From: Dugong dugon
Taxonomy: Eukaryota > Chordata > Mammalia > Sirenia > Dugongidae
NCBI GenBank assembly: GCA_030035585.1
Contig: CM057462.1
Location: forward strand, 64,452,734-64,516,733
Reading direction: 5' to 3'
DNA length: 64,000 bases
The notes under the pieces are model-generated. The model was not told the origin of the DNA. It did not search any database and was given only the letters and a program-made list of their open reading frames with translations. Positions 44,701 through 48,099 of this stretch are shown piece after piece. The translations under genes were made by a program, and so were the position numbers. Numbering within the stretch: position 1 is the first letter of the stretch; the number at the start of each line of letters is the position of its first letter.

Positions 44701-46915
44701 AACAAACAGGAATATTGTACGGTAGGTGGTGATAAGTGCAATGGGAAGAGAATAGAAAGTTAGACATGGTGTTATTTTAGATTTGGTCATGAGGCAAGAC
44801 CTCTGTGGCTCATCAGCAGAGCCACCCAAAGGAAATGAGGGGGTGAGCCACACAGATACAGGGGAGAGAGGCCTCGGCAGGGGGAGCAGCAAGAGGAGGC
44901 CAGAGGAGGGAACCTCCCTTGGCTGTAGGAGGAACAGCAAGGATGCCAGTGTGGCTGGGATGGTGTGGGCAAGAGGAAGTGTGGTAGGAGATGAGCTTGG
45001 AGAGGCAGGACTTAACCCATATCCTGGGGGAGAAGTAAAGACCCAGGTGTTAATTTAGATAAGTCACAGAAGCCTAGACTCAACCCCAGGTCTTCTGGCT
45101 CCACATTCAGAGCCTTGTTCCCAAAACCAAAGCCCCCATCACGTACTTCTCATAATTACTTATTTGATCCACAAGTAATTTTATCTGAATTTGTCCATCG
45201 AGGAAACAGAGCTGAAAGATCTTGACTGAAGTTACTACACCTACTTACTTAGTGATGGAGATGTCCATATTAAATATTTGGGACCAACCCCAAGGTTTCA
45301 AGCCCCAAAACTTTGGTACATGGCATTATTTGGGTTTTTAAAATTTACTCAGTACCATATTTCTGTTTATTGTAACTATTGTAATCTTACAGTTTGAGGA
45401 CTTTTTTCCATTTCTAGTAGAAATTTTATCAACAAGATAAACAGTATTGGAAGACATTTTGAATTTTTAAATTGGAATAGAAAATCCTTATTTTGGAAAT
45501 AATCAAAATACATGAACTAGAACACTTTCAAATTAAATAATTGTTTTCCTGGACTTTTAATTTGCTTTTTAATCTGTCAGACATATAAAGTGGCTTAAGT
45601 ACATCTTTGCTTAAGTACATCTTTTAAAATTGAATTTCTATCAAAGATTTTGCAAGTAAATACGAACTTTTTTTCTTTTTTTAAGGTTATTCCATCATCA
45701 GGCAGCAAGTTGAAACGGCCAACACCAGCTTTTCATTCTAGTCGAACATCCCTTGCTGGTGATACCAGTAATAGTTCTTCCCCGGCTTCCACAGGTGCCA
45801 AAACTAATCGAGCAGGTAAGTACCTGCCCAGTACCTATGTATTCAGGGTTGGGGTGAGAGGCAGTGGCCAGACTAGGAACTCAGAAACAGCAGCCTATCA
45901 GAGATACTTCACTACTCCCCAAGGAGCAAGTAATGAGACTAACACTTAGACATGATACCCAGAAATAGATACCTGCAGATAATCTGGTGGCCTTTACCCT
46001 TCCTCCTGTCCCTACAACAAGCTCTAACCTTGCCATCTGAGAGCATATTCTTCCACATCCACAGCTAGACCACCTGTCCTTGATCAAAATTATCATATTT
46101 GAGAGAATGTGAAGGGAAGAAAAGGCCTCCTGGAAGGTGGCTAGTAATTCCTCCAGCAACACCCCCATATTTACTACTCCTCTGGCGAGCTGAGAAAGTC
46201 AGGGGAAGATCGCTTCTGTTTACCTGCTGATGTTCATCATGGGAACCTAGGAACGTAGCTTCATTCCCTGGCTCTGGTTCCCGTCATTTTACCCGTGTTC
46301 TGAGTCAGCCCATACATTACCCCGCTAGTACCACTCTCATCCGTGCTGAAACAATTCAGCAGCCCTGCTTGAATCCATTTTGGGGCATATAAGCTAGCGG
46401 CGCTGCTGATAGAAGCGTATCTTTAATCCTTAGGAGTCAGGCTTCTCAACAGGAACTCAGAACCATAAAGCCAGAAAAGGGCTCCAGTAGAATCAAAAAG
46501 ACACAAATCAAAAAGACACAAAGCAACCACTGTGTAGATGAGGAAACCACAGTCCAAGGTCACACAGCATATCAGGTTAATAGGATCAGAACCTTGGCCT
46601 CTGGTCTTCCACCCCATCCTGTCTCTATTAAGTCTGCTGCTTTGTTCTTGAATTTCAGACCCTAAAAAGTCAGCCAGTCGCCCCGGGAGTCGGGCTGGGA
46701 GTCGAGCTGGGAGTCGAGCCAGCAGCCGGCGAGGAAGCGATGCCTCTGACTTTGACCTTTTAGAGACGCAGTCTGCTTGTTCTGACACTTCAGAAAGTAG
46801 CACTGCAGGTGGCCAGGGCAACTCCAGAAGAGGGCTAAACAAGCCTTCCAAAATCCCAACCATGTCTAAGAAGACCACCACTGCCTCCCCCAGGACTCCG
46901 GGTCCCAAGCGGTAA
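1408..46915 (+). CDS. MACF1: MACF1 (ACF7) C-terminal 1,719 residues, spliced from 34 exons; 5' part lies outside the window
   Basis: Spectraplakin that links actin and microtubules in the cytoplasm. The joined exons (listed separately) total 5,160 nt and stay in one frame to a TAA at 46913. Visible domains in order are about twelve spectrin repeats (residues 1-1344 of this fragment), EF-hand loops [12 protein letters not shown] and [12 protein letters not shown], a GAR domain with CKCAKRF and [15 protein letters not shown], then a Ser/Arg-rich tail with GSR repeats and SKIP. The paralogue DST has the same layout, but residue detail (for example FFLGNQ followed by [15 protein letters not shown], and the tail sequence) fits MACF1, as does BMP8 as downstream neighbour. 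The actin-binding and plakin regions are upstream of this window. The first visible exon begins in phase 0. Confidence 0.98.
1995..2102 (+). CDS. MACF1: MACF1 exon b (spectrin rod)
   Basis: 108 nt, 36 codons ([20 protein letters not shown] onward), phase 0/0. Acceptor tttgaag, donor gtgaat. It continues the repeat begun in the preceding exon. Confidence 0.96.
2103..3016 (+). other. MACF1 intron, nothing notable
   Basis: AT-rich intron of 914 bases. I recognise no exon, RNA gene or clear repeat in it. Confidence 0.6.
3017..3235 (+). CDS. MACF1: MACF1 exon c (spectrin rod, helix C of one repeat and helix A of the next)
   Basis: 219 nt, 73 codons, [16 protein letters not shown] to QQQEEMR, phase 0/0. 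Acceptor tcatag, donor gtaagg. The [18 protein letters not shown] segment is the tryptophan-bearing helix A typical of spectrin repeats. Confidence 0.97.
3236..4233 (+). other. MACF1 intron, nothing notable
   Basis: A 998-base intron. The short open frames in it (for example 3375-3650) have no family features and no splice logic. No clear repeat recognised. Confidence 0.6.
4234..4437 (+). CDS. MACF1: MACF1 exon d (spectrin rod)
   Basis: 204 nt, 68 codons, [17 protein letters not shown] to DEAVSQSAQ, phase 0/0. Acceptor ccatag, donor gtacgt. It completes the repeat opened in the preceding exon. Its end abuts the ITE microexon. Confidence 0.97.
4438..5168 (+). other. MACF1 intron upstream of the 9-nt microexon
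   Basis: Unique-looking intron. Its last 130 bases are rich in T and C and contain a TTGCTGCCTGCTCC stretch about 60 bases before the microexon. UGC-rich sequence of this kind is known upstream of SRRM4-regulated microexons. The tract next to the acceptor (cattacag) is weak. Confidence 0.5.
5169..5177 (+). CDS. MACF1: MACF1 9-nt microexon (Ile-Thr-Glu)
   Basis: ATTACAGAG between cattacag and gtaagg. It encodes ITE in phase 0/0, exactly the three residues that join the exon ending VSQSAQ to the exon beginning FHDKIEP in the known mammalian protein. It falls at the junction between two spectrin repeats. Skipping keeps the frame. At 9 nt it is too short for exon definition without help, so regulated, probably neuronal, inclusion is an inference. 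Confidence 0.88.
5178..6167 (+). other. MACF1 intron, nothing notable
   Basis: A 990-base intron downstream of the microexon. AT-rich, with no exon or RNA gene recognised. Confidence 0.55.
6168..6399 (+). CDS. MACF1: MACF1 exon f (spectrin rod)
   Basis: 232 nt, 77 codons plus 1 nt (phase 0 in, phase 1 out), [15 protein letters not shown] to GADKDLAAK. Acceptor gttttag, donor gtgctt (weak). It carries helices A and B of a repeat; the split codon is completed as Glu by the next exon. Confidence 0.97.
6400..7048 (+). other. MACF1 intron, nothing notable
   Basis: A 649-base AT-rich intron. No exon or clear repeat recognised. An open frame from 6964 runs into the next exon but starts inside the intron. 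Confidence 0.55.
7049..7275 (+). CDS. MACF1: MACF1 exon g (spectrin rod)
   Basis: 227 nt (phase 1 in, 0 out), [17 protein letters not shown] to QQVEAAE. Acceptor cacctcag, donor gtaaga. It includes [17 protein letters not shown], a helix A with the conserved Trp. Confidence 0.97.
7276..8287 (+). other. MACF1 intron with an old AfroSINE/RTE-like fragment
   Basis: 1,012 bases. A degenerate SINE or RTE-type fragment lies at about 7571-7673 (listed separately). The rest is unique-looking. Confidence 0.55.
7571..7673 (-). repeat. Degenerate AfroSINE/RTE-like fragment
   Basis: GTTGTGGTGTTAGTACCATC, GGCTCGTAGTGACCTTATGT, ACTATCCTCACAATCACACC: related to the RTE-like 3' end shared with AfroSINEs. 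Confidence 0.6.
8288..8410 (+). CDS. MACF1: MACF1 exon h (spectrin rod)
   Basis: 123 nt, 41 codons, [15 protein letters not shown] to [11 protein letters not shown], phase 0/0. Acceptor catgtag, donor gtatag. Helix B of a repeat. Confidence 0.97.
8509..8610 (+). CDS. MACF1: MACF1 exon i (spectrin rod)
   Basis: 102 nt, 34 codons, [19 protein letters not shown] to YQDTLQ, phase 0/0. Acceptor ctctctag, donor gtgaga. Helix C plus the linker to the next repeat. An open frame continues well past the donor into the intron, but nothing supports it as coding. Confidence 0.96.
8611..9236 (+). other. MACF1 intron, nothing notable
   Basis: 626 bases with a short A-rich tract near 9114. No exon or clear repeat recognised. 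Confidence 0.55.
9237..9338 (+). CDS. MACF1: MACF1 exon j (spectrin rod)
   Basis: 102 nt, 34 codons, [16 protein letters not shown] to DQLNEMK, phase 0/0. Acceptor ttgtag, donor gtttgt. Helix A with the conserved W. Confidence 0.97.
9450..9623 (+). CDS. MACF1: MACF1 exon k (spectrin rod)
   Basis: 174 nt, 58 codons, [16 protein letters not shown] to GEKIAHRQ, phase 0/0. Acceptor tgatag, donor gtaagg. Helices B and [12 protein letters not shown] holds the helix C Trp. Confidence 0.97.
9717..9872 (+). CDS. MACF1: MACF1 exon l (first half of a spectrin repeat)
   Basis: 156 nt, 52 codons, [17 protein letters not shown] to ELAKHH, phase 0/0. Acceptor gagcag, donor gtaagt. From here each repeat is built from two phase-compatible exons, the first ending near a LAKHH/LMDAHK-type motif. 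Confidence 0.97.
10013..10210 (+). CDS. MACF1: MACF1 exon m (second half of a spectrin repeat)
   Basis: 198 nt, 66 codons, [16 protein letters not shown] to QSTLQQ, phase 0/0. Acceptor ttttag, donor gtgtgt. Helices B and C of the repeat. Confidence 0.97.
10211..10776 (+). other. MACF1 intron with a 25-nt T tract
   Basis: 566 bases. Contains the poly-T tract at 10377-10401, followed by sequence I do not recognise (10402-10700). Confidence 0.5.
10377..10401. repeat. poly-T tract (25 nt)
   Basis: Uninterrupted run of T in an intron. It may be the poly-A tail of an antisense retroelement, but no clear element body adjoins it. Confidence 0.8.
10777..10905 (+). CDS. MACF1: MACF1 exon n (first half of a spectrin repeat)
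   Basis: 129 nt, 43 codons, [15 protein letters not shown] to EQLDTHM, phase 0/0. Acceptor gaaaag, donor gtaatg. Confidence 0.97.
10906..11627 (+). other. MACF1 intron, nothing notable
   Basis: 722 bases of AT-rich sequence with no exon or clear repeat recognised. Confidence 0.55.
11628..11801 (+). CDS. MACF1: MACF1 exon o (second half of a spectrin repeat)
   Basis: 174 nt, 58 codons, [15 protein letters not shown] to SSKMEERK, phase 0/0. Acceptor cttgtag, donor gtattg. [17 protein letters not shown] is helix C. Confidence 0.97.
11802..14173 (+). other. MACF1 intron (2.4 kb)
   Basis: No exon recognised. At about 12590-12790 there is sequence resembling an L2-type tail (TACTGAGCATGTCTGTAG... 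then an ACCCTGCCTTCATAGAATTTA motif). The open frames at 12833-13054 and 13771-14046 have no splice or family support. The intron ends in a long T tract before acceptor attcag. Confidence 0.55.
14174..14329 (+). CDS. MACF1: MACF1 exon p (first half of a spectrin repeat)
   Basis: 156 nt, 52 codons, [14 protein letters not shown] to LSQIEDHK, phase 0/0. Acceptor attcag, donor gtaact. [12 protein letters not shown] is helix A. Confidence 0.97.
14437..14643 (+). CDS. MACF1: MACF1 exon q (second half of a spectrin repeat)
   Basis: 207 nt, 69 codons, [16 protein letters not shown] to ARKRAKQ, phase 0/0. Acceptor tctcag, donor gtaagt. Confidence 0.97.
14780..14899 (+). CDS. MACF1: MACF1 exon r (first half of a spectrin repeat)
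   Basis: 120 nt, 40 codons, [15 protein letters not shown] to LQLSKHK, phase 0/0. Acceptor attttag, donor gtaaag. Confidence 0.97.
14900..15345 (+). other. MACF1 intron, nothing notable
   Basis: 446 bases, T-rich toward the acceptor. No clear repeat recognised. Confidence 0.55.
15346..15515 (+). CDS. MACF1: MACF1 exon s (second half of a spectrin repeat)
   Basis: 170 nt (phase 0 in, phase 2 out), [16 protein letters not shown] to CGKSVE plus CG. Acceptor acatag, donor gtgagc. The Arg codon CG|G is completed by the next exon. Confidence 0.97.
15516..16932 (+). other. MACF1 intron with an interrupted MIR
   Basis: 1.4 kb. A MIR-type SINE occupies about 15865-15960 and 16165-16310, split by about 200 bases of foreign sequence with a C-rich run (listed separately). 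A second MIR-like core lies near 16390-16490. The tail at 16680-16870 resembles an old LINE fragment. Confidence 0.55.
15865..16310 (+). repeat. MIR-type SINE interrupted by a ~200-base insertion
   Basis: The left part ends GAGGTGGGTACTCTT. The right part resumes ATCCCATTTTACAGATTAGAG and runs through AGAGCTGAGATTTGAACC, the standard MIR core and 3' region. Between them is unrelated sequence with a run of C at about 16013-16025. Confidence 0.65.
16933..17092 (+). CDS. MACF1: MACF1 exon t (first half of a spectrin repeat)
   Basis: 160 nt (phase 2 in, 0 out), completes Arg then [15 protein letters not shown] to NLMDAHK. Acceptor ttctcag, donor gtgagg. [13 protein letters not shown] is helix A. 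Reads in parallel with exon l ([13 protein letters not shown]), a sign of internal repeat duplication. Confidence 0.97.
17522..17625 (+). mobile_element. AfroSINE-type SINE, 3' half
   Basis: CATAAAGATTACAGCCTAGG, GGTCACTGTGAGTCAGAATC, GACTCCACAGCACACAACA. Confidence 0.85.
17700..17890 (+). repeat. MIR-type SINE
   Basis: CCTATTTTACAGATGAGGAC, AGGAAGTTAAGCAACTTATC and CCAAAGCCAGGCAGCATAAA. Confidence 0.65.
18037..18231 (+). CDS. MACF1: MACF1 exon u (second half of a spectrin repeat)
   Basis: 195 nt, 65 codons, [16 protein letters not shown] to LEQALKQ, phase 0/0. Acceptor ttgtag, donor gtaaga. [11 protein letters not shown] is helix C. Confidence 0.97.
18232..18584 (+). other. MACF1 intron, nothing notable
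   Basis: 353 bases with no repeat or exon recognised. Confidence 0.55.
18585..18713 (+). CDS. MACF1: MACF1 exon v (first half of a spectrin repeat)
   Basis: 129 nt, 43 codons, [15 protein letters not shown] to LIDTHK, phase 0/0. Acceptor tttcag, donor gtaatc. Confidence 0.97.
18714..19562 (+). other. MACF1 intron, nothing notable
   Basis: 849 bases, AT-rich in the second half. No clear repeat recognised. Confidence 0.5.
19563..19706 (+). CDS. MACF1: MACF1 exon w (second half of a spectrin repeat)
   Basis: 144 nt, 48 codons, [15 protein letters not shown] to IIRARFEE, phase 0/0. Acceptor atttag, donor gtgagt. Confidence 0.97.
19707..20222 (+). other. MACF1 intron with an A tract
   Basis: 516 bases. 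A run of 18 A at 19791-19808. Otherwise unrecognised. Confidence 0.5.
20223..20411 (+). CDS. MACF1: MACF1 exon x (spectrin rod, helix C and next helix A)
   Basis: 189 nt, 63 codons, [16 protein letters not shown] to ALIAEHQ, phase 0/0. Acceptor ctgcacag, donor gtatat. [12 protein letters not shown] is helix A of the last repeat. Confidence 0.97.
20482..20988 (-). mobile_element. Solo LTR, MaLR-like, with perfect 5-bp target duplication
   Basis: 507 bases beginning TGTATTAG and ending TATTACA, flanked on both sides by CCCTG (20477-20481 and 20989-20993). The start (CTGTGTAACAAATTACCACAGAC) reads like the antisense end of mammalian MaLR LTRs. No internal proviral sequence remains. Confidence 0.72.
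21370..22870 (+). mobile_element. L2 LINE relic (reverse-transcriptase part through 3' end)
   Basis: Sense-orientation matches to the L2 pattern in order: the TTTTCAGTCCTTGATTTA region (eroded LDLSAAFD motif), TAATGTTGGTGTTCCC, CAGGCCCTCATCATG, AGATCTGATCATGTC, and the 3' tail CAGAGGCCATGTTTTAAT. All frames are broken. A CA/CGCA microsatellite interrupts it. Confidence 0.7.
22334..22414. repeat. CA and CGCA compound microsatellite
   Basis: Central ACGC tetranucleotide array of about 13 units flanked on both sides by CA dinucleotides, 81 bases in all, inside the L2 relic. Confidence 0.95.
22998..23118 (+). CDS. MACF1: MACF1 exon y (last spectrin repeat)
   Basis: 121 nt (phase 0 in, 1 out), [16 protein letters not shown] to SRSGG plus 1 nt. 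Acceptor ttaacag, donor gtatgt. Recalled mammalian MACF1 has Thr where this exon has its first Met (one-base change ACG/ATG); this is a substitution, not a start codon. Confidence 0.96.
23119..23697 (+). other. MACF1 intron, nothing notable
   Basis: 579 bases, no repeat or exon recognised. Confidence 0.55.
23698..23861 (+). CDS. MACF1: MACF1 exon z (end of spectrin rod)
   Basis: 164 nt (phase 1 in, 0 out), completes Arg then [16 protein letters not shown], a proline-rich loop, followed by [19 protein letters not shown] (helix C) and ALDRLEE. Acceptor cttttag, donor gtaatg. Confidence 0.97.
23862..25502 (+). other. MACF1 intron with a complete AfroSINE
   Basis: 1.6 kb. Holds the antisense AfroSINE at 24346-24545 (listed separately). 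Otherwise unrecognised sequence; the open frames near 24634-24982 and 25100-25420 have no support. Confidence 0.55.
24346..24545 (-). mobile_element. AfroSINE-type SINE, antisense, with perfect 13-bp target duplication
   Basis: Reads from CCATTGCCGTCAAGTTGATC to CTTAACCACTGCACCACTAG then GGCTCCC. Flanked by TGAAGTATCATTA at 24333-24345 and 24546-24558, identical on both sides. The reverse strand has the tRNA-like A-box region TGGTGCAGTGG. Confidence 0.93.
25503..25665 (+). CDS. MACF1: MACF1 exon aa (first EF-hand)
   Basis: 163 nt (phase 0 in, 1 out), [16 protein letters not shown] to DGILAS plus 1 nt. Acceptor gtttag, donor gtgagt. The 12-residue loop [12 protein letters not shown] (25605-25640) has Asp at positions 1, 3 and 5, Gly at 6 and Glu at 12, so it should bind calcium. 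Confidence 0.98.
25666..26994 (+). other. MACF1 intron with ancient repeats
   Basis: About 26100-26500 matches an old mammalian dispersed repeat of the same family as 37660-39650 (ATGATCTGATTTATGTTTTA then TTACTCTGGCTGCTG). About 26500-26900 resembles L1M 3' sequence (TAACCTAAACATCCAACAGT) with a 28-nt T tract at 26721-26748. Confidence 0.55.
26721..26748. repeat. poly-T tract (28 nt)
   Basis: Uninterrupted run of T, in an L1-like region of the intron. Confidence 0.85.
26995..27149 (+). CDS. MACF1: MACF1 exon bb (second EF-hand, start of GAR linker)
   Basis: 155 nt (phase 1 in, 0 out), completes Lys then [15 protein letters not shown] to ADKIEDE. Acceptor tgccag, donor gtatgg. The loop [12 protein letters not shown] (27042-27077) has canonical calcium ligands. 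Confidence 0.98.
27150..28347 (+). other. MACF1 intron with an AfroSINE
   Basis: 1.2 kb. Antisense AfroSINE at about 27645-27858 (listed separately). Otherwise unrecognised. Confidence 0.55.
27645..27858 (-). mobile_element. AfroSINE-type SINE, antisense, near full length
   Basis: Runs from GTGCCGTTGAGTCAATTCTG through GAACTGCCCCATAGGATTTT to CACCTCCAGGGCTCC. No clear target duplication, so it is probably older than the 24346 copy. Confidence 0.88.
28348..28422 (+). CDS. MACF1: MACF1 exon cc (GAR domain, N-terminal part)
   Basis: 75 nt, 25 codons, [16 protein letters not shown] to ENKYR, phase 0/0. Acceptor caatag, donor gtaagg. CKCAKRF carries the cysteines typical of the GAS2-related domain, which binds and stabilises microtubules. 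Confidence 0.98.
28423..29629 (+). other. MACF1 intron before the 18-nt microexon
   Basis: 1.2 kb with no repeat I can name. The last 60 bases are a strong pyrimidine tract (CTCTCTTTTTTTTTTCTTCC onward) leading to ctgtag. Confidence 0.6.
29630..29647 (+). CDS. MACF1: MACF1 18-nt microexon (FFLGNQ) inside the GAR domain
   Basis: TTCTTCCTCGGCAATCAG between ctgtag and gtacag, phase 0/0. It encodes FFLGNQ between ENKYR and FGDSQQL of the GAR domain, as in known MACF1 and DST isoforms. Skipping leaves KYR-FGDS, which resembles plain GAS2. It is therefore probably an alternative microexon that lengthens a loop or strand in the microtubule-binding domain. Confidence 0.93.
30106..30424 (+). mobile_element. 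Non-autonomous Tc1/mariner or Tigger-like DNA transposon, copy 1
   Basis: 319 bases starting CAGGTAGTCCTGAATTTA and ending TAAGTCAGGGACTACCTG: imperfect inverted termini. Flanked by TA (30104-30105 and 30425-30426), the Tc1/mariner-superfamily target. It contains no transposase frame. The interior (CCAACCCCCAAAGA, AGATCAGATTTGTAAAGATA) recurs in reverse orientation at 52074-52308. Confidence 0.8.
32690..32710. repeat. poly-T tract (21 nt)
   Basis: Uninterrupted T run in the intron before the main GAR exon. Confidence 0.8.
32867..32984 (+). CDS. MACF1: MACF1 exon ee (GAR domain, C-terminal part)
   Basis: 118 nt (phase 0 in, 1 out), [37 protein letters not shown] plus 1 nt. Acceptor ccacag, donor gtaagg. 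RVGGGW and NDPCR are GAR hallmarks. The phase-1 donor can join the cassette at 33804 or the exon at 42111. Confidence 0.98.
32985..33803 (+). other. MACF1 intron between the GAR exon and the 69-nt cassette
   Basis: 819 bases, no repeat recognised; ends in a TTTGTATTTATG...TTTTTTATTCCAG acceptor. Confidence 0.55.
33804..33872 (+). CDS. MACF1: MACF1 69-nt cassette exon after the GAR domain
   Basis: Between attccag and gttggc, phase 1/1, 23 codons. Spliced from the GAR exon it reads [19 protein letters not shown] then QSPI and restores ...IARGRTN in the next exon. DST has a similar segment (VHHHGSK...) here, which supports a real alternative exon. It adds a basic and Ser-rich phosphorylatable insert to the microtubule-binding tail. 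The donor is weak (gttggc), in keeping with optional use. Confidence 0.87.
34098..34310 (+). repeat. MIR-type SINE
   Basis: TATTATCTCCACTTCATAGA, then AGGAAATTGAGGCATAGAGA and CTAGTAAGTGGCAGAGGCAG: standard MIR core and 3' region in order. Confidence 0.7.
36176..36285 (+). mobile_element. AfroSINE-type SINE, 5' half
   Basis: GGAGCCCTAGTGGTGCAGTG to GGGGCAGTTCTACTCTGTCC, with A-box-like TGGTGCAGTGG. Flanks TCCAACTGTTT and TCCAACTATTT form a near-perfect target duplication, so it was inserted in truncated form. Confidence 0.88.
37660..39650 (+). repeat. Long ancient dispersed repeat, split by an L1-like insertion
   Basis: Recognisable order of an old mammalian repeat: GGCCATGGAAGGATTTTGAG, AACCCAGGGGAGCATCAG, CCTTGAAACCAAGGGAGCAG, then after the insertion GTGTGAAATGCTGCCTAGAC, CAGAGTCATCAATGACC, TTGGAGTGATGGGGATTGAA. 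I know the pattern but not its family name with certainty. Confidence 0.55.
38895..39475 (+). mobile_element. L1M-type LINE 3' fragment
   Basis: Sense L1-like sequence (GTAAAACATTCTGGAGATCA, TAAATGATGTCCACATGATG, AAATAATACTTTGCAGC, TTTCTGTATATTTTTCTGTA). It lies between the two parts of the 37660-39650 repeat, so it inserted later. Confidence 0.6.
40052..40271 (+). mobile_element. AfroSINE-type SINE, near full length, with 10-bp target duplication
   Basis: AGGAGTTCTGGTGGTGCAGT to the TGGTTTTTTG tail. Flanked by TGGCTTAGGG at 40042-40051 and 40272-40281. An A-box-like motif is intact. Confidence 0.92.
41022..41150 (+). mobile_element. AfroSINE-type SINE, 3' half
   Basis: GAAAGACCTGGCAATCTGCT, then GGGTCACTATGAGTCGAAAT and TGACTCGACAGCACCTAACA: the 3' region with its RTE-like end. 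Confidence 0.85.
42111..42322 (+). CDS. MACF1: MACF1 exon ff (Ser/Arg-rich microtubule-binding tail)
   Basis: 212 nt (phase 1 in, 0 out), [18 protein letters not shown], then [20 protein letters not shown], a Ser run and ASGTK. Acceptor tttttag, donor gtatgt. The many S/T-P and R-x-S contexts suit phosphoregulation of microtubule binding (inference). Confidence 0.97.
42323..42864 (+). other. MACF1 intron, nothing notable
   Basis: 542 bases between the tail exon and the 111-nt cassette; T-rich 3' end. Confidence 0.55.
42865..42975 (+). CDS. MACF1: MACF1 111-nt cassette exon in the tail
   Basis: Between tttcacag and gtagag, phase 0/0, 37 codons from [16 protein letters not shown] to DLQLPSPE. 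A matching segment is known from some MACF1 isoforms. It would sit between ASGTK and VIPSSGSK. If the donor is not used, the frame goes on for eight codons to TAA at 42998-43000, which would remove the GSR and SKIP region. Confidence 0.85.
44459..44541 (+). mobile_element. AfroSINE-type SINE, 3' part
   Basis: GGGGCAGTTCTACTCTGTCC, GCTATGAGTCGGAATAGAC and the TTTGGTTTTGGTTTTTT tail. Confidence 0.88.
44580..44765 (-). repeat. L2-type repeat tail
   Basis: TTCTGTGCCAGACACTGTTC, GCTGAGGATGTGTTAGTGAG and GGTGATAAGTGCAATGGGAA in the order found in L2 3' ends read antisense. Confidence 0.55.
45686..45815 (+). CDS. MACF1: MACF1 exon hh (tail)
   Basis: 130 nt (phase 0 in, 1 out), [18 protein letters not shown] to GAKTNRA plus 1 nt. 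Acceptor tttaag, donor gtaagt. Ser/Thr-rich and basic. Confidence 0.97.
45816..46658 (+). other. MACF1 last intron, nothing notable
   Basis: 843 bases; a MIR-like stretch is possible at about 46530-46600. No exon recognised. Confidence 0.5.
46659..46915 (+). CDS. MACF1: MACF1 final coding exon: GSR repeats, SKIP motif, stop
   Basis: 257 nt with TAA at 46913-46915. It reads DPKKSASRP, then [11 protein letters not shown] units (46684-46719) and [13 protein letters not shown]. Near the end, [11 protein letters not shown] holds an SxIP-type EB1-binding motif (SKIP, 46847-46858); the protein ends PRTPGPKR. In the family, the GSR region binds the microtubule lattice and is a GSK3 target, and the SxIP motif targets growing plus ends. 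Confidence 0.98.
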
Positions 46916-47919
46916 CACTGTACAAGCACCCCTGAAGCCTCTGTCCACTTTGAATCCTGCTCTACACATCGGGTGTATATTTATTCTGAATGGGAGAAGT
47001 TATATTGTTCAAAATGTAAAAGAATAATTGTGTTATGAAGCTGCCTTATTTTTTTTTTCTTTTTGTAAGTTACTATTTTCATGTGAATATTTATGTAGAT
47101 AAAATTTTCCTCCTGGTAACCCTGTAATGGATGGGGCCCAGAAATGAAATATTTGAGAAAAACACATGAAAAGGTCAAGATGCAAATGTGTATTTAAAAA
47201 AAAGCCTCTAAATAGGGTCTCTGCGCGGCGCAGGTTGTTAACCTGCTTTATCTTTTAGGATTATTCCTAAATGCATCTTCTTTATAAACTTCACTTGCTA
47301 TCTCAGCAAGATAAATTATATTAAAAAAAATAATCCTGCAGTGTTTAAGGAACTCTTTTTTTGTAAATCACAGACACCTCAATTAGCAAGAACTGAGGGG
47401 AGGGCACTTATAACTGCTTTTTCCATTGTTTTTAATGTTGTGTGATTTTAGCTGAAGAGAGGGAACCTCATCTAGGTTAACATTTGCACATAATACAGCA
47501 AAAGGAGTTCATTGCAATACTGTCTTTGAATACTGTCTCAGTACTGGGTGTTTAAAGGACAAATAGCTGCTAGAATTCAGGGGTAAATGTAACTGTTCAG
47601 AAAATGTCAGAACATTGGGGTTTTTAAGAGTCCTAGTTTGTAACTTCCTATCCAGCCTATCCACCAATAGCTCCTGTGCTCTCTGGGACCCAGGCCCTTG
47701 GCAAGGGAAGACTCCTTGGTGGTGGTGTGAATTACAGATTTGTTCACCTGCATTTTTTGCTATTTATTTAAATGGTCGATCAACTTCCCACAAGCGGAGG
47801 AATGAATCCCACAAGCTTATTCTGAAAATGTGGACGTAAGACGAACACTTGCTTGTCCTGTAAAGGAGTTCACCAGCACACTTGTCAACAAGTCGCGTTT
47901 GCTTCCGTCTTTTGTGCGT

Positions 47920-47925
47920 AATAAA
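47920..47925 (+). terminator. Poly-A signal AATAAA
   Basis: Canonical hexamer about 1.0 kb into the 3' UTR; the possible proximal end. Confidence 0.55.
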
Positions 47926-48093
47926 GTCAACTGACCAAGTGACCATGAAGAGGGGCTGTCTGGGGCTCCTGTTTTTTAGCTGCTGTTCCTCTTCAGCTCC
48001 GACCACGTTGCTGTGTGATTATCTCAATTGGTTTTAATTGAGGCAGAAACTGAAGCTCTACCAATGAACTGTTTAAAAACAAGACACTTTTGT

Positions 48094-48099
48094 ATTAAA
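48094..48099 (+). terminator. Poly-A signal ATTAAA
   Basis: Common variant hexamer followed by a T/G-rich stretch (TGTTTTGTATTTCTTG), a fit for a downstream element; likely the distal end of MACF1 mRNA. Confidence 0.6.

Larger units (their letters stand above)
42976..45685 (+). other. MACF1 intron (2.7 kb)
   Basis: Holds an AfroSINE tail at about 44459-44541 and an L2-like 3' end at about 44580-44760 (TGTGCCAGACACTGTTCTAG, GTGATAAGTGCAATGG). No exon recognised. Confidence 0.6.
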
